Shown: piece by piece, positions 1 through 9,141 of the stretch
Numbering within the stretch: the first letter of the stretch is position 1
Layout: each line of letters begins with the position of its first letter
Source of the DNA: Phoronis australis
Lineage: Eukaryota; Phoronida; Phoronidae
Direction: 5' to 3'
Length of the DNA stretch: 20,695 nucleotides
Assembly: GCA_002633005.1 (NCBI GenBank)
Contig: NMRA01000073.1
Location: 334,150 to 354,844 of the forward strand
Notes under the pieces: generated by a model
Databases searched by the model: none
Told to the model about the DNA's origin: nothing
The model's input: the letters and a program-made list of their open reading frames with translations, nothing else
Made by a program: the position numbers and the translations under genes

Positions 1-74
1 GCCAATGCTCACCCGCCAATGCTCACCCGGCGAATGCTCACCCGGCGGATGCTCAACCGGCGAATGCTTACCTG
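1..74 (-). repeat. 15-bp minisatellite overlapping a splice donor
   Basis: Five tandem units occupy 60-74, 45-59, 30-44, 15-29 and 1-14; the leftmost is 14 bp and the array may continue outside the window. On the minus strand the unit is close to CGGGTGAGCATTCGC. In the frame of the upstream exon it would read as a Pro-Gly-Glu-His-Ser type pentapeptide. Three units carry a donor-like GGTGAGC and the first carries GGTAAGC. The 14-bp unit breaks the 15-bp frame, which argues that at least the distal units are intronic. Confidence 0.8.
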
Positions 75-206
75 GTGAAACTTGAGTAGAGCATGTCGTC
101 ATTACTTCAGCGGATGATTGTGCTTCAACTACAGCAAGTGTTGTATCTTCAACCACATCCAGAGATGTATCTTCATCAATAAAACCATCTCCATCATCGT
201 CAATGC
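72..206 (-). CDS. Exon 5 of kringle/IgGFc-type gene: second acidic metal-binding-like motif and acidic linker
   Basis: The acceptor ends at 207 (TTTCTTGTAAG) and the proposed donor GTAAGC starts at 71. The first two bases complete a Cys codon whose first base is the last base of exon 4, so the junction is phase 1. The 44 full codons begin with IDDDGDGFIDED, an aspartate-rich loop like the DNDCDGxIDE loop ending exon 4 but with Gly in place of the Cys. An acidic, Thr/Val/Ala-rich linker follows, ending near a single Cys (MTCSTQVSPG). The linker looks like a stalk or spacer; this is inference. The frame stays open to position 1, so the exon could run further through the 15-bp repeat. The gene's end lies outside the window. 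Confidence 0.7.
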
Positions 207-2350
207 CTTACAAGAAATGAAATAAACAAAATTACCAATCCTGGCAGAGTTTAGCATTCAAAAAGAGGAATAACAGTAAAGGTCTTCAGAGAATGGTTTT
301 CAGCGACGGATATTAAGGCGGTTATCAATCTGCGTTCTGTCTAAGAAACTTAAGTTTGATCTAGACTACATGTACATTCCGTACTGAAATTGTTCTCCAC
401 TGGGTTTCTTACTGAGATCACAAATGACTCTGATCTTTCAAAAACCGACAGTTCCTTAGTGGTTGAGACCATCCTCGGCGAATTAAATGAAAATTCGCGA
501 CAAGTCAATTTGTAGAGATTGGTGGTCGATAGCAATATTGAAGTGCCAGTTCTTTGGAAGCCCAGAAATCACATCAAGTATTTCCTAATGAATGGTTTAA
601 GACACGTTTCATAAAAGAAAGGGACGAAAGACGGGTTTATTGGGGCAGCTCTCATTTTGCGACCACCTAATGGTTAGCTGTGGAGTTAAAGTAAACATGG
701 CAACTTTCAGTGAATAAACATCTGAGTACTATCTCACTTCATGGTAGATATAAGACATATTGCATTTACAAGCGCAAAATCAAAGTTCCTGCAAACGAGG
801 CTGTCATCAGGCGTGGTTATCATCACCATCAATCATGTCCTGAATGTTTCCACCATCTAACTTACTACATGTACAACCTGGTTTGTCTTTCAATTCCCTG
901 GGGTTCTCTGGGTATACATACGCCTTTATATGGCAAAACACCGGTACGCAGATCACCTTTCATAGCACTTGAGGGCCACAATATCTGTCTGTGTTCAATG
1001 AACATATGGTCGCACTCAACACATGTTAATGTTGGTGGCATATACATTACCGGGACAGGCGGAGCGCGATTGTTTTGAAAACATACATATAGGATAACAA
1101 AAAGTCGTAATACAGTCAAAATAATAACAAAACATGGCAGATTTTCCCTTCAACAGGACTTACTCTCCCGCCCACTTACAGTGCAAGTGCGTGTGATTTA
1201 GTTTGTTCACTCCACCAAATCAAATATCCTAGATGGTGAACAAAACCGTGGACTCGTGTGTAATCGTTATGAGGATAATTGGATATTGTCGCTATCTCGA
1301 CGAAAAGTAATCCATGCACACGGAATGTCTATTCAATACAACACAGATTTCTGGGTTTTTCATTTGTTTCCTTGTATGTTCTGTGTTTTCTTGAAGAAAT
1401 ACCGCTATGCCTGCTAAATACTTTCAAGACAAGTGTCCGTAATTGTGTGCTCGAATTTTACTTTGATTTGGCAGATGAATCTTTAGACCATGTTAGCGCA
1501 ACCGTAAACTCGAGTTGAAACGCAAGGCCATTTCGAGTTCAGACTGGAATTTACGACTTAAACACATTACTGGGACCATCAAGTAAGAACTCGGGTTAAC
1601 TAGACATCCATTCACGTACACAACAAGGTACAAGAGCACGGAATAATTAACACCTACATTACGTTCGTTCTAACTGATAACTGAAATGGTAATGGTCGGA
1701 TATAACGTGCCCTCATTTTGCCACTGAATAACGGGCACCAAACTTGTTCTCAAAATACCGGCACGTTATATCCGACTATAGCTCCGAAAATGTTCCAAAT
1801 AACTCGAAGTTCGATTTCGGATGTTAGGCCCTGAGCTGTGGTTGGTAGCTTGTCAATCTTTCACAAACAGCAGGTCGACCAGTCTTAAAGTGACTAGAAA
1901 TGAAAATAAGCCCACCTTCCAAAACATGTACAATTTAGATATAGACAAAGAGGCTATGAAACTGTTACTTACTCAAACTGGTGATGATTTCACTGCTTCG
2001 AAACAGCTGTTAATTGGTTACTGTTTGAAATTCTCTTGTAATAGTTGGGCTTAAGTGTCACGGCTTGACACTGCACTAAACAAAGTCTCCACGAAAAAAC
2101 AAGATGCAAGTACCTTCAAAACCCAGGAACCACTTCTCACCAGAGTAAAGAATATCTCAAAAGCTTGTTTCTTCGTTTCTTTACTGAGGCTTTAACTAGT
2201 AGTTCTACTTAGAGGTTTCCGGGTAAAGAATTCGCCTGGCTCAAGACAGTTCCGGCCTTCAGGTTGCCCGGAAACCAGTTAAGGTCAAATAATAACTTAA
2301 AAATGAATTCAGGTGATACGAACGTGTAATGAAAGTTACGAGTGACTTAC
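207..2350 (-). other. Intron 4 (2.1 kb)
   Basis: Bounded by donor GTAAGTC after exon 4 and an AG before exon 5, phase 1. It holds the inverted repeat at 1695-1776. Open frames of up to about 120 codons occur here on the plus strand (for example 710-1078), but they show no recognisable domain, splice context or coding bias, and I treat them as chance. I see nothing else of note. Confidence 0.6.
1695..1776. repeat. Inverted repeat, 17-bp perfect arms, 48-bp spacer
   Basis: The left arm GTCGGATATAACGTGCC (1695-1711) is the exact reverse complement of 1760-1776. Complementarity resumes inside the arms at ATTTTG/CAAAAT, so the whole segment could fold as a long imperfect hairpin. It could be a small foldback or MITE-type element inserted in intron 4. 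No convincing target-site duplication is visible. Confidence 0.75.
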
Positions 2351-2959
2351 AGTTGAACAGTTCTTCGTCTATCTGGCCATCGCAGTCATTGTCTTTCCCG
2401 TCCCCGTGACTTACCGGCGAATTAGCGCACGGTAAAGTTATGGCTCTCAAGCGGTACCCAGCAGGATGACCGTACGATTCGTAGGTGGCGTGCCCGTAGA
2501 CATGGACGGAAAAGGTAACTGTGGGACACTTGTGGTAAATCGTGTGCATACCAGGTGTTATTCCAACGGCTGCAACAACGTACCCGGGAAAATGGACAGG
2601 GCGCCATGTCGTTGAAATGGAGTCATTGTCTAACAAAAGATCTGTCTGAGAACCTAGTGGAACGACAATGTTGATATAGTTTGTAAATTCTCGATCGTAG
2701 ACTGGTGTCACAGTCATGAAGGAATAAAATGATGCCGATGCCTCTAGAGGCGGAATCCCTGACATAAAAGGGTCACTATATTTTTGCTTTTCCGACGACT
2801 TACAGTACTGTGCCACAAAAAATGGTTTGTCACCAACAAGAAATAAGCTGTGGACAGAAGATTCTCTTTCTTCTGACTGGCCTTTGCCCAGCAATATGTC
2901 TTCTGTGGAATTGCTCACGCCGTCAGTGTAGACGGTAACTGTCGTGTTGTCTTCAGAAG
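2351..2959 (-). CDS. Exon 4: C-terminal part of IgGFc-binding-type domain plus first DNDCDG motif
   Basis: Acceptor TTTATTTGTAG precedes 2959 and donor GTAAGT follows 2351. The length is 2 + 202 codons + 1, phase 1 at both ends, and joining to exon 3 gives an Ala codon. The translation starts SEDNTTVTVYTDG and is open throughout. It has the beta-rich, hydrophobic-alternating character of the IgGFc-binding N-terminal domain, with landmarks such as LVGDKPFFVAQYC, SFMTVTPVYD, NYINIVVP and VHVYGHATYESYGHPAGYRL near its end. The last residues, GDGKDNDCDGQIDEE, match the DNDCDGxxDE pattern of MopE-type metal-binding motifs. Two possible N-glycosylation sequons (NTT, NST) lie near the start. The family call rests on remembered sequence character; the binding partner in invertebrates is unknown. 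Confidence 0.88.
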
Positions 2960-3159
2960 CTACAAATAAAACGTTATGAGTAATGGGGTACTTATCAAAA
3001 AGGTTTCGTACTCACATTTGTTATACATCGGCTGTAACAAAAAAGTGTTTTAAGTTTCAAAGGGCTGTATCGTCGTTTTTCAACTTCTTAAAAATCGCAT
3101 TTGTCCCCGCCTTAAACAAGTTTAGTGGAATTTGTCTTCTAAGCTCGCAACTGCTGGTT

Positions 3160-3319
3160 CAGTGGCGGATTTAGAGGGGGGCCAAGGGGGCCATGGCCCC
3201 CTCTAAAATTCTCCAAGATTCCCTTTGTCAGTTCGGGGGTGCAAATGTCTGACTGGCAAAATCCTGGTTAATACTGTGCTCTGGCCCTCCCCTAACTCAA
3301 AATCCTGGATCCGCCCATG
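3160..3319. mobile_element. 160-bp MITE with TGGTT target-site duplication
   Basis: The left end CAGTGGCGGATTTAG and the reverse complement of the right end (CATGGGCGGATCCAG) agree at most positions, forming imperfect 15-bp terminal inverted repeats. The element is flanked on both sides by TGGTT (3155-3159 and 3320-3324). The interior is G/C-run-rich near the left end and has no open frame. Short GGCGGAT-ended elements of this style are common in invertebrate genomes; the superfamily is not assignable from this copy. Confidence 0.75.
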
Positions 3320-4499
3320 TGGTTAAACATACTGATCACGCAGAAAGTTGATAGAGGAAACACATAAACCATTACAAAAGTTCAATATGTGTGGTCCTTT
3401 ATGTCGTTGATTCAGATTTTTATGTTTTTACACTGCAATTGCGGATAGAGACTATTCCGCGTGGTGGCGCTACAACCAAGTCAGATAGACTCCAGACTCA
3501 CGGAACAAGATTAGTCCTTTGGTTCGTAGATCACTCTAACAACTGAAGAATAAACTAATATTTGGTCACAAGTTCAAACATGCTGAACAAACTTGGCACC
3601 ATTTTTCTTCCAATTTAGTAGAAACTGTACTGTTTTGCACAATAATGTTGAGACTACCTATTGTCACTTTAAGGATGTGCAAACGATATCCAGGTTTAAC
3701 AAAGATTCAAAGGTTTTATAGGAGGAACCTTCAAAGCAAATTTAAAACACTCATTGGTCAGTAAGGTACAGTAGTAAGCCGGTAGACAGCCGTCGCAACT
3801 ACGGAACATAATTAAATGGACATTATCTGCGAGAAAAAAAAGCGATTTTTTAAAATCAGCCCCCAAGGTTGCAGCCCAACGCTTTGCTGGCGGAGCCAAA
3901 CCCACGCTCAATTCACAAACCATTTAATGGCAGAGTATTTCAAGAGTATTTAGACGCTGCATTTTGTTCTGGTTAGCCTACTATAAAACAAAAATAGAAC
4001 GAGGCCTTTTATTCTAGTAAAATGAGTCTCAAAACACATTTTACCGTGATGGAATTACATTTCCTTTACCATCAAAAACATCAAAACCATCAGCTATTAA
4101 AAAAAAAACACTTCACAGTTTATTGGCAACCCTAAAATTGTAGATTCAAAAAAGCGCATGCACGCACTGCAGGGAATAAAGTCACCGGGTTATTTGACTT
4201 TAATTCGAAATTAGATGGGCTTTCAAATCCCTTAGCATACCACTTGCCAGCTAAACGGGGTCAAAATACAGCTTTATCCAGTCAAGTCAACAGCCTTGTT
4301 TTCAGCGAATATCTGGCAGGGAACAGCGAGAAATGTCTTTTTGTAATAATATCAAACAATCGCAACGAGTTCTGTTTTAGAGCCCTAAAGTAATAAATCT
4401 CAACATCTCATTTAGCAGTAATAACTCTCATCATCCCATCCAGCAGTAATAACTCTAATCATCCCATCCAACAGTAATAACTCTCATCATCCCATCCAA

Positions 4500-4922
4500 C
4501 AGTAATTATACCACTCATCATCCCATCCAACAGTAATAACTCTCATCATCTCATTCAGCAGTAATAACTCATCATTCCATGCAACAGTGATAACTCTCAT
4601 CATCCCATCAAGCAGTAATAACTCTCATCATCCCATCCAACAGTAATTATACCACTCATCATCCCATCCAACAGTAATAACTCTCATCATCTCATTCAGC
4701 AGTAATAACTCATCATTCCATGCAACAGTGATAACTCTCATCATCCCATCAAGCAGTAATAACTCTCATCATCCCATCCAACAGTAATTATACCACTCAT
4801 CATCCCATCCAACAGTAATAACTCTCATCATCTCATTCAGCAGTAATAACTCATCATTCCATGCAACAGTGATAACTCTCATCATCCCATCAAGCAGTAA
4901 TAACTCTCATCATCCCATCCAA
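4500..4922. repeat. 141-bp higher-order repeat, three copies
   Basis: Copies lie at 4500-4640, 4641-4781 and 4782-4922 and read as identical. Each consists of five variant sub-units of 31, 28, 26, 28 and 28 bp. The first sub-unit is marked by the insertion-bearing CAGTAATTATACCACTC. Partial matching continues to the left to about 4472. Lack of divergence implies very recent amplification by unequal exchange or slippage. Confidence 0.9.
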
Positions 4923-5143
4923 CAGTAATAACTCTCATCATCCCATCGAAGAGTAATAACTCTCATCATCCCATCCAAGAGTAATAACTCTCATCATCCC
5001 ATCCAACAGTAATAACTCTCATCATCCCATCGAACAGTAAAAACTCCCATCATCCCATCCAACAGTAATAAATCTCATCATCCCATTCAGCAGCAATAAC
5101 TCTCATCATCCCATTCAGCAGTAATAACTCTCTCATCCCATCC

Positions 5144-5365
5144 AGCAGTAATAACTCTTATCATTCCATCTACTAGTAATAACTCTCACCATCCATTCAA
5201 CAGTGATAACTCTCATTATCCCATTCAACAGTAAAAATGATCATCATCCCATTCAGCAGTAATAACTCTTATCATTCCATCTAGTAGTAATAACTCTCAT
5301 CATCCATCCAACAGTAATAACTCTCATTATCCCATTCGACAGTAATAATGCTCATCATCCCATCC
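5144..5365. repeat. 111-bp higher-order repeat, two diverged copies
   Basis: The segment beginning AGCAGTAATAACTCTTATC at 5144 recurs at 5255 with the same order of variant units (TCTACTAG/TCTAGTAG, CATCCATTC/CATCCATCC, then a CATTATCCCATTC unit). Several substitutions separate the two, so this block is older than the 141-bp one. Confidence 0.7.
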
Positions 5366-6220
5366 AACAGTAATAACTCTCATCATCCCATCCAACAGTA
5401 ATGACTCTCATCATCCCATTCAACAGTAATAACTCTCATCATCCATCCAACAGTGATAAGTCTGATTATCCCATTCAACAGTAAAAATGATCATCATCCC
5501 ATCCAACAGTAATAACTCTCATCATCCCATCCCACAGTAATGACTCTCATCATCTCATTCAGCAGTAATAACTCTCGTCATCCCATGCAACAGTAATAAC
5601 TCTCATCATCCCATACAGCAATAATATCTAATCATCCAATCCAACTGTAATACCTCTCATCATCCCATCCAGCAGTAATAACTCTCATCATCCCATCCAA
5701 GAGTAATAACTCTCATCATCCCATCCAACACTAATAATTCTCATCATCCCATGCAACAGTAATAACTCTCACCTCATTCAGCAATGTTAACTCTCATCAT
5801 CCCATCCAAGAGTAATAACTCTCATCATTCCATCCAGCAGTAATGACTCTCATCATAACATCCAACAGTAATAACTCTCATCATCCCATCCAGCAGTAAT
5901 AAATCTCATCAAACCATCCAACAGTAATAACTCTCATCACCTATCCAGCAGTAATAACTCTCATCATCCCATCCAGCAGTAATTACTCTCATCAACTCAT
6001 ACTGCGGTAAAAACTGATCATCCCATCTAACAGAAATAACTGTAATCATCCCATCCTGCAGTAATAACTCTCATCATCCCATTCAGCAGTAATAACTCTC
6101 ATCATCTCATCCAACAGTAATAACTGTCATTATCTCACCCAACAGTAATAACTCTCATCATCCCATCCAACAGTAACATGTCTCATCAACCCATCCAACA
6201 GTAATAACTCTCATCATCTC

Positions 6221-6388
6221 ATTCATTACTCATAGCTCTCATCATCCAATCCAGAAGTAATAACTCTCATCATCTCATTCATTACTCATAGCTCTCATCA
6301 TCCAATCCAGCAGTAATAACTCTCATCATCTCATGCATTACTCATAGCTCTCATCATCCAATCCAGCAGTAATAACTCTCATCATCCC
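6221..6388. repeat. 56-bp dimeric repeat, three copies
   Basis: ATTCATTACTCATAGCTCTC begins at 6221 and 6277, and a copy with one substitution (ATGCATTACTCAT) begins at 6333, giving a 56-bp period equal to two basic units. A further isolated copy of the diagnostic variant starts at 6609, showing that the variant also moved within the array. Confidence 0.8.
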
Positions 6389-8038
6389 ATCCAACAGTAA
6401 TAACTCATCATCCCATCCACGAGTAATAACTCTCATCATCCCATCCAACAGTAATAACTCTTATAATCCTAACCAACAATAATAACTCTCGTCATTCCAT
6501 CCAGCAGTAATAACTCTCATCATCTCATCCAGCAGTAATAACTCATCATCCCATCCAGCAGTAATAACTCTCATCATCTCATCCAGCAGCAATAACTCTC
6601 ATCATCTCATTCATTACTCATAGCTCTCATCATCCCATCCAGCAGTATTAACTCTCATCATCCCATCCTAGAAGTAACAACTCTCATCATCCCATACAGC
6701 AGTAGTAACTCCTCATCCCATCCAACAGTAATAACTCTTATAATCATATCCATCAGCATCCCATCCAACAGTAATAGCTCTCATAATCCCATCCAGCAGT
6801 AGTAACTCTCTTCATCTCATTCAGCGGTAATAACTCTCATCATCCCATCCAACAATAACAATCCTAATCATTCCATCCAGCAGTAACAACTCTCATCATC
6901 CCATCCAACAGTAATAACTCTCATCATCCCATCCAGTAATAGGTCTCATCATCCCATGCAACAGCAACAACTCTCATTATCACATCTAGCAGTAATGACT
7001 CTCATCATCTCATCCAGCAGTAATAACTCTCATCATCCCATCCAGCAGTAATAACTCTCATCATCCCATCCAGCAGTAATAACTCTCATTATCCCATCCA
7101 GTAGTAATAACTTTCATCATCCCATCCAACAGTAATATCTCTAATCATCCCATCCAACATTAATGTCTCTCATCATCCCATTCAGCAGTAATAAGTCTCA
7201 TCATCCCATCCAGCAGTAGTAACTTTCATCATGCCATCCAACAGTAATAAGTCTCATAATCCCACCCTACAGTAACCCCAAGATGAGTTTAAGTCGTAAA
7301 ATCGATGTCTGTGAAGCAACCAAAGATGTTTCATTTGAGTTGACGCTGTAAGGAATATGTAAAGCCTAATTTTCGTAAGTGTGAAGCTATGATATGATTC
7401 AAAGCACCGTCTAAAGGCTTGAAGGTTCTTTTATTATTAAACCTCAGGTGAATGCAGCAGAGATGATTTCACCTTTAGCAGGACGTGCATTACATTTTTC
7501 AACCTCATTGCATCTTTTAAATTCAAAGCCCAAGTCTTACACGAAATTTAAGAAATGTATTGTTGCTACTGCATAATAATTATATTTGTGACGGTTTTTG
7601 TGTCCACACATGTAAAGCTATTGAAGATGCAGCACACCGATCCATTGGAGCCATTTTTGTACACCATTTTCGGATATTTTACTTACCTTGAACTTCTAGC
7701 TTGGTTGCAGCTCATCATTGATAACTTGCAAAACATAGCATTGGTACCAACTACTGACTACTACCACAACTAAATTATGGGATACATAGAGAAAAAACAA
7801 TAACTTATGGAACTCACGAAAAACTATGATAATTTTATGCGGGTTGTACTTATTAATTAGCAAAATGCTTAATTTGATGTCAAAAATTTTTCATGAAACG
7901 TGAAATCCATGTCTTGGAAAACTCACGAGATTGGAGCCACGTATAGGCTGGTGAATAATAACATGGAATCAAAAAAGTAATATTAAGTAAAAACAATGAC
8001 GAACACTAATTGATAAATTCAATGTAAAATGATCTTAC

Positions 8039-8563
8039 CGGTGACTGTAAACAAGAAAGTTGAGCGGTCAGCAAGTTTTGCTACGATAAAACTTCGCCCC
8101 CATGTTTTCAGCGGTGGGATCTGTTCCACCAGGTGGTCTGTAGTTGGATTATTGTTATTCGAAAAGTCTAGGAAGGCTCGCTCCGCTCCGCTGAAGACTG
8201 CGACTGGACGTGATGCCTTGATCATTGCACCTGTCAGGTCATAATCCGAGCTCACTGCTAACGACTCAAAGGCGTCAAGTGTCTGTTTAATTTTGGAGTT
8301 ACTATGATAGTCATCACCAGAAAAACGGAGAGGTCCGGGAGATGTTTGCGTACGCCAAATTTCTATATCCGTGTCGTCCTCAGTCACTACAACTGCCAGC
8401 TCTCCGTACTTTTTTCCACTTTCGGGTTTGATGTGTTTTGAAGAAATGGCCATGTTTTCATTTCCCAACACGTCGACAGGTAAAGCAACAAAAGTGTCCA
8501 CTGAGTACGTTTGTTTATTAACTCCATACACTGAAACCTCGTGGCTGGATTCTACCAATATAC
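8039..8563 (-). CDS. Exon 3: central part of IgGFc-binding-type domain
   Basis: Acceptor TCTATTTGCAG ends at 8564 and donor GTAAGATC starts at 8038. The length is 2 + 174 codons + 1, phase 1 on both sides. Joining to exon 2 completes a Gly codon ahead of ILVESSHEVSVYGVNK. Landmarks are VSVYGVNKQTYSVDTFVALP near the start, then YGELAVVVTEDDTDIEIW, SDYDLTGAMIKASRPVAVFS and DHLVEQIPPLKTWGRSF, followed by an alternating beta-strand end (STFLFTV). This is the most diagnostic part of the IgGFc-binding N-terminal domain as found in FCGBP-like proteins and in expanded invertebrate families. In human FCGBP this type of domain belongs to a secreted mucus protein; the role here is not known. No stops or frameshifts. 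Confidence 0.92.
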
Positions 8564-8898
8564 CTGCAAATAGAGGGGGAAATATCCACTGTCAAACACG
8601 AGTTTAATGTTTTATTACGGAAAATATAATGCACAATAACAAAGGGTTAAGCCGAGAAAAATACAGAAAGCATTATATCTAGGCTTCGCAAGAAGTAGTT
8701 GTCGTTTTGACACTGGTACATGTTTGACATTTTGCGGGGAAGCGGTTCTGCCATGTCCTTATTTCAGCGTAATAGATTCAATTGGCGTTGCTAGTGTTCA
8801 TAGACACATGAATTTCCCCACCAAAGTATTCCATAGGTGACTGATTAGAGCCGCCACTCTACCAATCGGGTGTAATTCTAAAGGAAGATATAAAATAC
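8564..8898 (-). other. Intron 2 (335 bp)
   Basis: Donor GTATTTT follows exon 2 and a pyrimidine-rich TTTCCCCCTCTATTTGCAG precedes exon 3; phase 1. By coincidence the first intron codons read through as an ILY-like extension resembling the true continuation ILV, so an unspliced translation looks plausible for a few residues. The phase match shows the splice. Confidence 0.8.
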
Positions 8899-9141
8899 CT
8901 TTAGACGATACATCAGAGGCGTCCATTCGGGTAGACGGCGCAAATGTTACCTTGTGGACTTGATCTTTTCGTATGACAAAGCTGTCCACCTGAAAGTTTT
9001 TTAATGGTAGCGTGACCACTACTGTCACGTCAGTATCCTCAGAGGTGGTTACGAGTATCTCAGGCTCGACATTCTTGCCATACCTTCGAGAATTCTTCAT
9101 GAATGACAATACAAATCGTCTCCCTTGGTTATCAGGTGTAC
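8899..9141 (-). CDS. Exon 2: N-terminal part of IgGFc-binding-type domain
   Basis: Acceptor TTTTTTTCGTACAG ends at 9142 and donor GTATTTT starts at 8898. The exon is 2 + 80 codons + 1, phase 1 at both ends. It opens with TPDNQGRRFVLSFMKN, the typical start of the domain (G-x-x-F-x-L-x-F-M-x-N), and continues with an ILVTTSEDTDVTVVV strand pair and VIRKDQVHKVTF. Joined to exon 1 it completes a Gly codon directly after the last kringle cysteine region, so only a few residues separate the two domains. A read-through frame extends both ways into the introns, but splice sites and phases favour these limits. Confidence 0.88.

Larger units (their letters stand above)
4390..7277. repeat. 28-bp satellite/minisatellite array, about 2.9 kb and roughly 100 units
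   Basis: On the plus strand the dominant unit is CAGTAATAACTCTCATCATC followed by CCATCCAA. Variants carry CAGCAG, TTCAGCAG or GTGATAAC, and single-unit indels are frequent. Because 28 is not a multiple of 3 and the unit contains stop codons on both strands, the array has no coding potential. It sits wholly inside intron 3 of the minus-strand gene. Divergence between units is uneven, with locally homogenised blocks annotated separately. Confidence 0.95.
2960..8038 (-). other. Intron 3 (5.1 kb), loaded with repeats
   Basis: It lies between donor GTAAGATC (after exon 3) and acceptor TTTGTAG (before exon 4), phase 1. It contains the MITE at 3160-3319 and the 28-bp satellite array at 4390-7277. 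The flanks 3325-4389 and 7278-8038 are AT-rich unique-looking sequence with only short chance open frames. Confidence 0.75.

Noticed and set aside
710-1078. 122-codon plus-strand open frame in intron 4
   Set aside because: No domain, no splice context and low-complexity His/Tyr/Cys composition; frames this long occur by chance several times in the window.
4390-7277. ATGATGA in each minus-strand unit, identical to a C-box of C/D snoRNAs
   Set aside because: No D-box (CTGA) or terminal stem accompanies it; it is an accident of the repeat unit.
4390-7277. CRISPR-like array
   Set aside because: Units are contiguous without unique spacers, and the genome is eukaryotic.
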